Source: Thecamonas trahens ATCC 50062 (taxonomy: Eukaryota; Apusozoa; Apusomonadida; Apusomonadidae). Taken from it: a stretch of 64,000 bases of DNA. The notes under the pieces are model-generated. The model ran no database searches, was not told the DNA's origin, and saw only the letters and a list, made by a program, of their open reading frames with translations. The stretch covers positions 118,150 to 182,149 of the forward strand of contig NW_013657646.1 in the NCBI RefSeq assembly GCF_000142905.1. Reading direction: 5' to 3'. Shown piece after piece: positions 18,690 through 29,302 of this stretch (position 1 is its first letter; each line of letters starts with the position of its first letter). The position numbers and the translations under genes were made by a program.

Positions 18690-21143
18690 TCACTCCCGTT
18701 CTCGTCCCCACACCTCAAACTCAACCTCCTTGCTGCGGAGATAGCACTCCAGGTTCTCGTCGACACGGACCTCGAACATGTCGACGTAGTCCCACAAGAC
18801 CTCGCCGCTGCGCTTGACGTCGGCCCGCGGCGTGACCTCGTCAACATCGTCACCCTCGGGATAGTCGTACCGAACAAAGACGCCCGAGCCGGTGCGCTTG
18901 CGCATCCCAACAGCGCGGACAACCGCGACCACAACCGTGACCGTCGTGCCATAGAACGCATCGAGCGTCTGCGGCGCTGCAAGCCGCGTGTGTCCGCCGT
19001 CGTTCGAGAGGAGAAAGATGTCGACGTACAGCCGCGGCGCTTGCCCGCGCACAAACGCGCGCGGCAACACAGGATCCAGCACCAGCGGGCGCGACGCCGG
19101 CTCGAGGTCTGCCACCCGCGTGAGCGCATACCGCCCCCGCCCTAACAGCACGTCTGGCTGCGGTTCGTCGAACGGATCGTCCTCCCCGACGCGAAGCAAC
19201 GCCACCGACGACACCGAACGCGCCGCAAACGCCGTCATGGCCTCCAGCCGCGCCCGAAACTCGGCAACCGTCATCCGCGACGGCGGCTGCTTTGGCCGCA
19301 GTCGCGACCAGGCTGCCACCGCCACCCCGTCCGCTCCGCCCGAATCCTCGACCACAGAAAACACAACCGGCTTGTCGAGCCCTTCCGCCATGTCGTTGGC
19401 CGTCGACACCAGACGCGCGAGCTCGAGCACCAGCGCCGCGTGATCCGACGTCTCCAGCCCGAGCACGCCGGCCATCTCGGCCACGGCGTCGTGCCAGGTA
19501 AACGATGGTGAGGATTCGAGACCGGCAGCGTGCGGCCACATGAGCCGAAAGACCAGCGCCGCGCCGATGACCAGCCGATCGCCCGGACAGAGCTCGCCGC
19601 AAGCCGACGGGTCGAGGAGCTTGCCGTTGATGTGAATGGAGGCGCCCGGGAAGAGCGCTTTGACCTGGACATGTGGCCTCGTCTCACTTGCTAGCCGCAG
19701 CTCGGCGTGAAGCGCTGCCACGCCGGGTGCCGAGACTGCAATGTCGGCCGCCGCCTCGTCGCTTCCGAGTAGCATGACGTCGCGGCGAAGGACACACACA
19801 ATGGTGTGCGAGAGCGCAGTCTCGGGGTTGAGATTGACAAGATACGGTGCCGAGCCGGTGCCAAAGACCTCTCCAAGCTCTGCCAGGGAAATGCCTGAGT
19901 CTGCGAGCATGGCCTCGCGCCGGGCGATGGCGGCCTCAGCGGCAGCCTCGCGGTCGGCAAGGGTGGTGGTCAGCCGATCGAGCTGAGTGTGGAGCTCGGC
20001 GAGCTCGGGCCCGTGGGCGTCGGCGCTGCCACCTTCAGAGCTGGCAGCCGCTGCGGCCTCAAGCTCGGCGATACGAGCCCGGAGCGCGTTGACGTCGACC
20101 GACGATGACGTCGACGCGTTGCGCTTGGGTGTGTTGCGGATGTACTTGGCCCGTGACGCATACCTCAGCGTTGACTCTGTCTCGGTGCGATAGCCCGCGC
20201 CGGGGGCAATAGCTGCAATCATACACGTCACAGCATTGCCGCCGAGCGACGACTGGAGAAGCCGAGTGAGGACCGAGTTGCGGTATGGCACAAAGTTGGC
20301 TCGCCGGCCGGCCTTGGCAGCCTTGGCGAGCGCGGCAATGACGTTGGCGAGTGCCGAGAGTGACTTGTTGATGGCGCACGCTTCCTTGAGCCGCACTCCG
20401 GCAGCGTGGGTTGCAACCTGCCGCTCTGAGCCTGCGAGATCAACCAGATGCAGCCGTGCCGCGCGCCCGTCGGAGCGGGCGACCCGCAGCTCGATGACCG
20501 CATGCGAGCGCGATGAGCCTGCATTCATGGCCGTGGCGGCAACCATCCGTGACGCACTGCCAACCTCCAGGGCACGCATAAGCGCGCCCTGGTTTGCCAT
20601 TGCCAGACGAGTCAGGCCCTCGACGTAGACCCCAGTGTGAGGCGACTCGCGGAGCCGCAGCTCGTGGCGCCCGGCGGAGTCTGCGAGCAGATCGCGGATG
20701 GATTCGTTGTAGATCTCCAGAAACGAGAACTCGATCGAGGCCTCGGGGTCGTCGCTGGCCTTGAGCTCGGCTAGTGCCGCGGCTATGCGGGGGATGAGCC
20801 CGTGGCCGCTTGCGCTTGCCAGCGAGCCCATCATGGTGTGCGACTTGCCGGCGCCTGTCTGGCCGTAGGCAAAGACGCATGCGTGGAAGCCCGACCAGAC
20901 AGCGTCGACGACCGAGTGGCCTTCCGCTTCGAACAGTGCCTCTTGTGGGACCTTGTCGTCGTACACGCTGTCGTAGGTGTACACCGCCTCGCCAGTCCCG
21001 CTCTGGTCCGCCACCATGCGCACCGTGGCCTCACCAGGGACGGCCACCACGGCCACCGCCGCGCCCGCCCGTCTAGGAGGCCGCATCCGCACCACCACCC
21101 GCACAGACTGTCCAGGGGAGCTCCCGCCGTTCGATCCCGCCAT
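18690..21143 (-). CDS. Kinesin-3 family motor with FHA domain
   Basis: The protein has 817 residues. The N-terminal motor domain spans about 12-345: P-loop GQTGAGKSHTMMG, switch I GSSRSHAV, switch II LVDLAGSER and LLQSSLGGNAVT. A short neck/coiled coil (about 360-420) and an FHA domain (about 435-535, LLGSDEAAADIAVSAPGVA) follow; this order is characteristic of the KIF1/Unc-104 group. The C-terminal part has beta-rich segments resembling the region after the FHA in KIF1 proteins (FVRYDYPEGDD, EFEVWGRERE). There is no PH domain, so it is shorter than KIF1A/Unc-104. Plus-end-directed cargo transport is expected from the family. Its start faces the PH-myosin; its stop is 37 bp from the CAP-Gly myosin. 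Confidence 0.92.
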   Translation of the reverse strand: MAGSNGGSSPGQSVRVVVRMRPPRRAGAAVAVVAVPGEATVRMVADQSGTGEAVYTYDSVYDDKVPQEALFEAEGHSVVDAVWSGFHACVFAYGQTGAGKSHTMMGSLASASGHGLIPRIAAALAELKASDDPEASIEFSFLEIYNESIRDLLADSAGRHELRLRESPHTGVYVEGLTRLAMANQGALMRALEVGSASRMVAATAMNAGSSRSHAVIELRVARSDGRAARLHLVDLAGSERQVATHAAGVRLKEACAINKSLSALANVIAALAKAAKAGRRANFVPYRNSVLTRLLQSSLGGNAVTCMIAAIAPGAGYRTETESTLRYASRAKYIRNTPKRNASTSSSVDVNALRARIAELEAAAAASSEGGSADAHGPELAELHTQLDRLTTTLADREAAAEAAIARREAMLADSGISLAELGEVFGTGSAPYLVNLNPETALSHTIVCVLRRDVMLLGSDEAAADIAVSAPGVAALHAELRLASETRPHVQVKALFPGASIHINGKLLDPSACGELCPGDRLVIGAALVFRLMWPHAAGLESSPSFTWHDAVAEMAGVLGLETSDHAALVLELARLVSTANDMAEGLDKPVVFSVVEDSGGADGVAVAAWSRLRPKQPPSRMTVAEFRARLEAMTAFAARSVSSVALLRVGEDDPFDEPQPDVLLGRGRYALTRVADLEPASRPLVLDPVLPRAFVRGQAPRLYVDIFLLSNDGGHTRLAAPQTLDAFYGTTVTVVVAVVRAVGMRKRTGSGVFVRYDYPEGDDVDEVTPRADVKRSGEVLWDYVDMFEVRVDENLECYLRSKEVEFEVWGRERE

Positions 21144-21998
21144 GATGGGCGGTGGTCGGAGGTGGGGTGGTCGACCTTGAACAGCTGCGGAAGGGAGCAG
21201 GAGGGAAGGGCAGGCCTGCCCGGCTGGCCCACCCTGTCATTGATTGTGGTATCAAGGATTGGACCACCATGGCCAGCCATGCCCATCACCAGCATGACCA
21301 TGCCCATCACTGCCATTGCCATGGCCATCACTATCATGGCCATCCCCATCACCAGCATGGCCATCCCCATCACCAGCATGGCCATCACCATCACTACCAT
21401 GGCCATCCCCATCCCCAACACCATCCCCATCACTACCATCCCCATCCCCAATACCATCCCCATCCCCAATACCATCCCCATCCCCAACACCATCCCCATC
21501 CCCAACACCATCCCCATCCCCAATACCATCCCCATCCCCAACACCATCCCCATCACTACCCCATCCCCAACACCATCCCCATCCCCAATACCGGGTTGTC
21601 GCGTTGGTGTTATATGAGCCTTTCTGACGTGGTCGAGACAGTCAATGACCGTGGCCGGCAAAAAACTACACTCTCTTCGACACGCCAACCACCAAAGGAC
21701 GACTACCCTCCTCCCCCATAGCCACACACCGACACGCACACACCTCCACCAACACCACAGCCACCACCAACACCACCACCAACGCCACCACAACCACCAC
21801 AACCACAACCACAACCACCACTATCCCCCCCCCCTCCCCCCCCCCCCCCTCTCCCTTCCACCCCTTGCTCCCACAGGTGCCACACTCGGCACGCGCACGG
21901 TGGGGACAGACAGGCCCACCCTCCCGCAACCCACCACACAGACCCATACCCCATACCCATACCCACACACGCCTGTGTGTGTGTGTGTATAGGTAGAC
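21144..21998. promoter_or_regulatory. Divergent intergenic region, minisatellite plus CA/C-rich leader
   Basis: This region separates kinesin-3 and the PH-myosin. It contains a CCATCCCCATC-type minisatellite, a CACCAC/CAACAC-rich block at about 21745-21822, poly(C) runs at 21825-21834 and 21836-21849, and a GT run ending GTATAGGTAG just before the ATG at 21999. No gene is supported; apparent ORFs translate the repeats. Confidence 0.6.
21264..21595 (+). repeat. CATCCCCATC minisatellite
   Basis: The left part has 15-18-nt units built on CATGGCCATCCCCATCAC; the right part has 18-nt units of the form CATCCCCATCCCCAATAC or CAACAC, nearly identical copy to copy. Together they extend for about 330 bp in intergenic DNA. 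Confidence 0.9.
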
Positions 21999-24900
21999 AT
22001 GGCTGACGTCCTCGCCCCCCTCCGTGGAGGTGGGATAGAGGACGACTTGGCCAATGTGGAACAGGTCGACGACGGGAGTCTGGCTGACCTCCTGGCTGCC
22101 CGCTTTGACAAGCATCTGCTGTACACGTACGTGGGCGAACAGGTCGTCGCCCTCAACCCCTTTGCGTCTATGGACCTCTACTCGCCACCCATTAGAGACG
22201 CTTACCGCAACAAGGATGCTGCTATGGTCCCCCCGCACATCTACGTCCTTGCTGACGCTGCCCATCGTGCCATGCGCTCGGCTCGCGTCGATCAGGCCGT
22301 CGTCATCTCGGGCGAGTCGGGCTCGGGCAAGACAGAGTCGTCAAAGATTTTCATGCAGTACCTGGCGTCGCTAATGCCAAGCGATGCTGCAGGCTCCCGC
22401 GCCCAAGCCCTCCAGCGCCGCATCCTCGTCTCCAACCCGATTCTCGAGGCCTTTGGCAATGCGGTCACCACACGCAACAACAACTCGTCCCGGTTCGGCA
22501 AGTTTGTCCAGCTCCACTACGACCCCACCACCGCCGTCCCGCTATACGCCCGAGTCGAGCACTATCTACTCGAGCGCTCGCGAGTCGTGACCCGCCCCAA
22601 GGTCGAGCGCTCTTTCCACATCTTTTACTATCTGCTCTCGCAGACCAAGCTCGCCTCGTCGCTCTTTCTGCACCCAGACCCGGGCCACTTTGCCTACCTT
22701 GCCTGCTCGGACATCACTCCGGCGGCGGCGGCTGGCTCTTCTTTCCAGCGCGACTTTGCCTATGTGTGGAAGTCTATGGAGCTCCTCGGATGGGCAAAGT
22801 CGGACAAGGTACTCATCTTTAAGATCCTCGCCGCCATCCTGCTCCTGGGCAACGTGACATTTGACTCTTCTGCCGGCGACGACAGCACCGCCGTTCCGGC
22901 TCCAGACGCCCCGCTTGAGGCCATCGCCTCGCTGCTTGCCATCCCGACCTCCTCGCTCCTCGCCGCTCTCACCACTCGCACGCTCGGTGCCTCGCTCAAG
23001 GTCCCGCTCTCGCCAGCGTCGGCGGTCCTCGCTCGCGACTCGCTCGCCAAGCACCTCTACGCCCGGCTCTTTGACTTTGTCGTCGCCGCCATCAACGACT
23101 CGCTCGCCGACGACGCCACATTCGCCGACACCGTCTCCATCGGCGTCCTCGACATTTACGGCTTTGAGGTCTTCGAGGTCAACTCGTTCGAGCAGCTCTG
23201 TATCAACTACACCAACGAGAAGCTGCAAAACGTGTTCATCAAGACCGTTCTTGCCGAGGCGCAGGCCGAGTACACCGACGAGGGCCTCCCGTGGGCGCAC
23301 ATTCCGTTTGCTGACAACGCCGACACCTGCTTCCTCATCGAGTCGCGGACAGGCATTTTTGCCATTCTCGACGAAGCATGCATGCTCGCCACCAACAACA
23401 ACGCGTCCGCAGGCGCAGGGTCAGGCCTCGAGACCCAAGCCTTTGGCGAGACACTCGTCAAAAAGTTCGACTCGTACGTCTCGGACTCGCCTGCGTACGC
23501 CTCGTACGGCGTGAGCCGCGACCGGTCGCTGGGGCCGGCGCAGTTCCGCATCCAGCACTTTGCCGGCTCGGTCACCTACACCACCGACGCCTTTCTGATC
23601 AAGAACGCCTCGGCCCTCTCTCCAGACCTGCTTGCTCTCCTCGAGCTCTCGTCATCGCCGGCCATCGCCACCTTTGGCGCGCCCGACGAGCCCGACGAGC
23701 CGCCAGCCCGCTCCGGCTCTCGCTCCGGCTCTCGCTCGCTCCTTGGCTCCTCCAAGAACGGATCGATCGGTTCAGTAGGCTCGATCGGCTCGCGCCGCCG
23801 CAAGGCCGGCATGGCCGCTGGCCGCTTCAAGGTCGCCGTTCAGGGCCTCATGGCTCGCCTTGCCACCTCGCAAGCCCACTACATTCGCTGCATCAAGCCG
23901 AACTCAACCAAGGCTCCGCTAACCTTTGACCGTGCCAAGGTTCTCGACCAAATCGGCTACCTCAACCTCGCCGAGACCTGCCGTGTCCGCCGTTCGGGCT
24001 TTGCCGCCCGCTACGGCTATGCCCAGTTTGTGCTCCGCTTTGGCTCGCTCCTCCCGTCGTCGGCCGCTGTGGCCGACGTCGTGGCGCGGCTCAAGCGCGA
24101 GCCGCCGTCGGCGCGTCCGACCCGGCCTGACCCAGCCATCGCCGCTGCCGCCAACGCCATCCTCGCCGCCCGCGGCCTCGCCGGCTCGTCCGACGTTGCC
24201 CTCGGTAAGACCCGCATCTACTTCCGCACTACCCTCGTCGCCTACGAGCTACAAAAAAGCCTCGACGCGCTGCAAGCGACCAGCGTGGGTCATCTCAAGG
24301 CGCTAGCTCGCCTCGTCCTCGCCAACCAGGTCGGACGCGCCCGGCGTGCCGAGCAAGAGCGCCGCGCCGCCGAAGCCGCTCGGGCCGCGGCCAAGGCTCA
24401 AGCTGAGCGTGAACGCCGCGAACGCGAGCGGCAGGAGACCATTGCCGCCGAGCGCCGCCGTGCCGCGTCGATCGCCGCCGCCGCTCAGCGCATGGCTGAG
24501 GCAAGAGCTCAGGCGCGCAAATCGATCCATCGTCCGCCGGTCTCTGCCGCGCAGACCGCGACGCGGCCGGTCGCCCGCCGTGCACCGGCCGCAGGTGCCG
24601 TTCGGGCCCGCCGCGAGCCCCGTCGTCCGCCACGAACCGCTGTCGTGACTCAGGTGCCCGAGCCGGTGCCGGCCGAAGTCGCTGTTGTCATCCAGATCGA
24701 CGCGCCGCCGCCGCTTTCCAACCGGCGGCAGGCGATGAAGGGGCCCAAGCCCGAACGCAAGCCCAAGCCCGGGCCCAAGCCGGACCGCAAGCCGAAGCCG
24801 GAACTCAAACCCAAGCCCGAGCGCAAGCCCAAGCCCAAGCAACCGCCACGTAAGTCAACGCCGCTCGCGTCGTTCGAGTCAAGCATGACGGCCGCAGAGG

Positions 24901-26761
24901 CGCAAGCCGTTGACCGCCAGCGGAGCAAGGATGAGGCCCAAGCGCGGATGGCTTCAGAGGCCCGAAAGTGGCGTGAAGTCAAAAAGATGCACGAGGTTGC
25001 GCGCAGGCTGGTCGGCGGTGAGGCGCTCAACCTTCTTCAGCCAGGCCGCTCGTTTGTCCGCGAGGGTCAGCTGGTCAAGACCTCGCGGGTCGGAACCAAG
25101 TCCAAGTCGCAGAAGCGGTACTTTTTCCTCTTCTCGGACATGATTGTATGGACTCGTGAGAACGGCAAGATGCTGCGCCGCGGCTCGACCACTTACGACG
25201 TTCGCCAGGGCTTTGCCCTCGACCGCATCACCGTGGTTGACCTGCCAGACTCGGCCAAGTTCCGCATCGACGTCCTCGGCGGCAAAGACTACGAGATCGG
25301 TTGCCGGAGCCGGACCGAGAAGATCTCCTGGCTTAGCGACATCCTGCGGCTCCAAGCCGAGACTGCCGACAAGACCGCTAACGCCCGCGCAAGATCCAAG
25401 TCGGCCCGCGCCGCGGTCGCCGCCTCGGCCAAGCGCAGTGCCGACGCTGTCGAATATGCTGCTGCTGGCGACGACGACGACGACGATGGCGGCGGCGACG
25501 ACGACCGCGGCTCAGTCCGGCCCGAGTCATCCGAGTCGACCGCGTCGGTTGTCAGCGCGCCGTCGCAAGTCGCCAAGCGCGACTCGCAGCGCAGCATTAT
25601 GCTCGCCGCCGGTCGCTCTATGAGTGACAACGCGGGCTCCTCGCCACGCTTGTCGGGTCTTGCTGGCAGCCCGGGTGCGAACCTTCGCTTGCGGTCGCAG
25701 ACCGTCTCACCGCTGCCGGGCTCAGGCAGTCCGCAGTACAAGCCCGGTGGTGTCCTCGCCTCGGGTGGTTCGTCATCGCCCAAAGTTCGCAATCGAGGCT
25801 CGACCGTCGACGAGTCGTCGGACGCGACGCGGCGCCGCCGCAAGGTCAATACGCCGGCGTCGCGCAACTCGCGTGCCTTTGCCGGTCTGGACTCGTACGA
25901 CGAGTCGGACCTCTCGTCTGGCGGTGCGCTGTCATCGATGTCTTCGTACCAGGGCCTTGCGGCGCTCCGCAAGCACCTCGTCGGCGACGGGACTCTCGAG
26001 TCGCCACAGCCAGTCAAGCCCGCGCCGGCGGCCAAGCAGGCGAGCACGGTAGGCGGCGGCGGTGGCCTTGGCCTAGCTGCGGGCCTCACACTCGGCCCGG
26101 GCGGCGCTGCTCCGCGATCTTCGACCTTTATCCCGCCGCCGCCCGAGTTTGACTCGGGCAAGAACATGTTCATGCCTCCGTCACGCGCATCGCCGGCCTC
26201 GCCGACCTCGCCGGCCTCGCCGACCTCGCCAGCTTCGCCGTACTCACCAACCTCGTCGTACTCGTCGTCACCGCCCAAGCCCAAGCCGCTGGTCACTCGC
26301 AAAGCCCCCAAATACGAGCCCGAGCCGTTGCCACCCAAGCCCAAGCCGATCGTCCGGCGCGCACCGCCACGCGAGCAGGTGCCAGAACCAGAGCCGGTGC
26401 CCGAACCAGAGCCAGAACCAGAGTCAGGGCCGGGACCTGCGGCCGAGCTGACGCTTGAATCGCCGTCGCGGCGCGAGCTTTGCTGCCCGAGTTCCGAGCC
26501 CAGCTCAAGCCGCTGTTGGTGGCCATCAAGGGCAAAAAGGTGGACAGTCTCTCGTCTCACCTTGTCAAGACGATCCAGTACGCCCGCGGTGTGGACGGGC
26601 TCGACGAGGCGTCGCTCAACGAGCAAAGCACGGCGCTGGCCAAGGCGGCCAAGGTGGTGCTGGTGATGAGCAAGAACAACCACGCCCGGCTGGACCAGGC
26701 GTGGTCGGTACTGCTCTCGGTCGTCACCAAGTATGCGCGCTTTGTTGTCGACTCGCTGTGA
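21999..26761 (+). CDS. Myosin with PH domain and disordered tail (one frame break near C-terminus)
   Basis: The head begins directly at the motor without an SH3-like subdomain: P-loop GESGSGKTESSK, switch I NNNSSRFGKF, switch II DIYGFEVFEVNSFEQL, and AHYIRCIKPN. The head ends near residue 755. A helical, Arg/Ala/Glu-rich neck follows, then Lys/Pro repeats (KPKPERKPKPKQ), a PH domain at about 1010-1120 (VREGQLVKTSRVGTKSKSQK, RYFFLFSDMIVWT) and a Ser/Pro-rich tail with SPTSPASP repeats. The PH domain suggests phosphoinositide-membrane binding. After about 26470 the sense continues in another frame (LPEFRAQLKPLLVAIKGKK to KYARFVVDSL, stop at 26759), a roughly 90-residue helical end; the shift equals one missing base. 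Without it the first frame runs to 26666 as Arg/Ser-rich nonsense. The stop lies 14 bp from the ankyrin gene. Confidence 0.88.
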
Positions 26762-26775
26762 GGAGTTGGAGTGAT

Positions 26776-29085
26776 TTACAGCGTAGAGGCGGCTGCAACA
26801 GGACCATCCCACGGCGGCGTGGCCACCCAAGCAAAGACTTGTAGCAGCAGCTCGTTTGGTAGCTGTGAGACGAGTGAGTCGCCGTACCGATAGGTCCGCG
26901 ACTCGGGGTCGACGCTTCGGGCGATGAGGAGTGTGGTCCAGATGGCATCGCGGACGTGACGTGGGAAGAAAACATGGTTGGTCGGCTTCCAGGCAACAGC
27001 CAGGTCCTGGATGTCGAGGAACCAGCGGAGCAGATGGCGGACAGCCGGTGAGTCGGAACCAGCGAGGCAGGCGGCAACATCAAAGGCGCCCGGGTCGCGG
27101 TGGTAGGCGAGGAGGTAGCGAGCGAGGTCGACGTGGCCGTTCTTGGCAGCAATGAAGAGAACTGAGCGGTTGTTGCGGGTGCGGGCGTCGCAACGGGCGC
27201 CGTGGTCGATGAGGAGCTTGACCGACTCGAGATTGCCTTCTTGCGCTGAGATAAGAAGCGGGTTAAAGCCCTGCAGTTGGGCCGCCTCCTTGTCAAGCTC
27301 GGGATAGTTCTCCAAGAGGAAGCGTAGGATGGCGGTCTCGTTCCGTTTGGCCGCCACGTAGAGGAGCGACTGGCCATTGTCGGTGAGGACGTGCGGCGAT
27401 GCGCCGCCGACTGAAAGCAGGTACTCGAGGATGTCGTAGTGGCCGCGGAGAGCGGCGACATGGACCGGTGTGTAGCCGGACTTTTCGGGCGCTTCTACGT
27501 CGATGCTCGCGCCACGGGTGTCGCGGACGACGTCGATGAGATACCGAGCCGTCTCCATGTGACCGTAGTAGGCCGCAAGGTAGACGGCCGACTGGTGGGC
27601 ATGTCCACGGACGGTGATGTCGACGCCCTCTTCCTCAAAGAGGTAGCGGACCACGTTGAGGTTTCCGTTTTCGATGGCAAAGAGCATCGGCGTAAAGCCA
27701 TCGTTGGCCGGCTCGGTCGGATCGAGGCCGACGTCGTGGATGAGGAAGCGGGTGAGGTCGAGAAAGCCGCGGCCTGCGGCGATAAAGATGACCGAGTCCC
27801 CCTTGGCGGTGCGGGTGCGGGCGTTGACGCCGGCCTCTAGCACAAGGTAGCGAACTACGTCGAGGGCGCCCACGTGAGCTGCAATGTGGAGCGGGCACCA
27901 GCCCGAGTGCTGCTTGCGCTCCGGGTCGACTCCGTACTCGGCAAGGAGCTGGACGGCAGGTGCGTGGCCAAAGTTGGCTGCGACGTAGATGGGCGTCGAG
28001 CCACGCGAGGTGACGACGTCACCCTTGGCGCCGCCGTCTTCAAGGAAGTGACGGAGGACGGCGACGTGCCCGCCTTGCGCCGCGGCGTGGAGCGGATACC
28101 AACCCTTATCCGATGGCACGTTCGGGTCGACGTTGTGCCGCTCGAGCAGGTACTTGACCAAGTCGAGCGAGCCGACCAGCGCTGCGAGATAGAGCGGAGT
28201 AATGGCGCCCGACGCGGTTGTCGCCTCGGGCGAGCACCCGACGTCTTCGATGAGATAGGTGACAAAGTCGAGACGCTTGTGCTGGGTCGCCACATGGAGC
28301 GCAGTGTAGCCGTAGTCGTCGGGCGTGTCAATGCATGTCCGGCCATCGTCGACAAGCAACCGGAGGACGTCGAGGTGGCCGTGCTTGGCAGCGAGGTATG
28401 CCGCCGACTGGCCCGACGCCGAGCAAGCGGAAGAGTCAACGCCGCGGGTGGCGAGAAGGGCGGAAACCATGGCCGTGGAGCCTGCGCGGACCGCAAGCAG
28501 CAGCGGTGTGAGGCCATCGCTCTCCGCCGGGCCGATCGGATTGAGCGCCACCTCGCCGCGGAGGCCAGCGAGCTTCCCTTCACGGTTGCATATGCAAGCC
28601 AGGGTGTCGAGGACAAAGCGGAGGGCATCGAGCGAACCCGAGGCAACGGCGGCGTGGAGCACCGTTCCGGAGATGTCGTCGGCCAGATCGAGTCGCAGGC
28701 CGCGGACGGTGGCCAGCGCGGCCATCATGCCAACGTCACCGGCCCGGGCAGCAAGCAGCAGGGCGGTGGTCTTCCCGCGCGGCGCCGCCAGCCATCCGAG
28801 TTCTGCCATGGCATTGATGTCCATGTCCGGGTGAGCTCTGGTCAGTGCCAATGCTGCGCGTGTGTCACCGGCGTCGACTGCGGCCAGCAGCCGTGCGTGT
28901 GGCGCAGCACCCGGTGGCAGCGCCCGCGACGGAGGCGCCGGCAGGGCAGCCTCGCATGGCGCACGACCTCCGGTTCCGGGCGTAGGTGTGGGGCCATGGC
29001 CCTCTGCAAGGGGCGAGGGAGGTGCGGAGGGAGGCAGTGGGACAAGCGGTACCTCTACACTTGGTGGTGGCATCCGTTTCCGCAT
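26776..29085 (-). CDS. Ankyrin-repeat protein with C-terminal F-box-like segment
   Basis: The protein has 769 residues from the ATG at 29085 (MRKRMPPPSVEV). A Pro-rich N-terminus precedes about 16-18 ankyrin repeats (residues about 70-690), with recurring signatures such as GYTALHVATQHKR, GWYPLHAAAQGGH and GYTPVHVAALRGH. After the repeats the protein ends SLVSQLPNELLLQVFAWVA, which matches the core of an F-box (LPxELLLxVF). The order ankyrin then C-terminal F-box suggests substrate recruitment to an SCF-type ubiquitin ligase. The ankyrin assignment is certain; the F-box call rests on about 20 residues. The frame is open further upstream to 29697, but that overlaps the next gene antiphase and is leader. 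Confidence 0.9.
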   Translation of the reverse strand: MRKRMPPPSVEVPLVPLPPSAPPSPLAEGHGPTPTPGTGGRAPCEAALPAPPSRALPPGAAPHARLLAAVDAGDTRAALALTRAHPDMDINAMAELGWLAAPRGKTTALLLAARAGDVGMMAALATVRGLRLDLADDISGTVLHAAVASGSLDALRFVLDTLACICNREGKLAGLRGEVALNPIGPAESDGLTPLLLAVRAGSTAMVSALLATRGVDSSACSASGQSAAYLAAKHGHLDVLRLLVDDGRTCIDTPDDYGYTALHVATQHKRLDFVTYLIEDVGCSPEATTASGAITPLYLAALVGSLDLVKYLLERHNVDPNVPSDKGWYPLHAAAQGGHVAVLRHFLEDGGAKGDVVTSRGSTPIYVAANFGHAPAVQLLAEYGVDPERKQHSGWCPLHIAAHVGALDVVRYLVLEAGVNARTRTAKGDSVIFIAAGRGFLDLTRFLIHDVGLDPTEPANDGFTPMLFAIENGNLNVVRYLFEEEGVDITVRGHAHQSAVYLAAYYGHMETARYLIDVVRDTRGASIDVEAPEKSGYTPVHVAALRGHYDILEYLLSVGGASPHVLTDNGQSLLYVAAKRNETAILRFLLENYPELDKEAAQLQGFNPLLISAQEGNLESVKLLIDHGARCDARTRNNRSVLFIAAKNGHVDLARYLLAYHRDPGAFDVAACLAGSDSPAVRHLLRWFLDIQDLAVAWKPTNHVFFPRHVRDAIWTTLLIARSVDPESRTYRYGDSLVSQLPNELLLQVFAWVATPPWDGPVAAASTL

Positions 29086-29302
29086 GGTCCTGTCACACAA
29101 CCGGTTGGCGAGGTGGAGTGCGGTGCGGTGCGCGGGCGGGGGAAGGGGAGGGAAGGGGAGGGCCGTGTTCCGGGGAACTCCGCGCGGAATCGGCGCGAAC
29201 GAACGAGCGGACGAACGACGAGTGGTGGAGGGACCGGGCGAGCGGACATGGCGATCAAGCAGAGGGCGAACAACTGTATGTGGCGGGCCTTGTTTTGGGG
29301 GT

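Noticed and set aside
21264-21595. CRISPR-like array
   Set aside because: Units are contiguous simple repeats without spacers, in a eukaryotic genome.
20831-21814. 327-codon minus-strand ORF over the minisatellite
   Set aside because: The Gly/Met repeat is a translation of the CATCCC minisatellite; it also runs into kinesin-3 out of frame.
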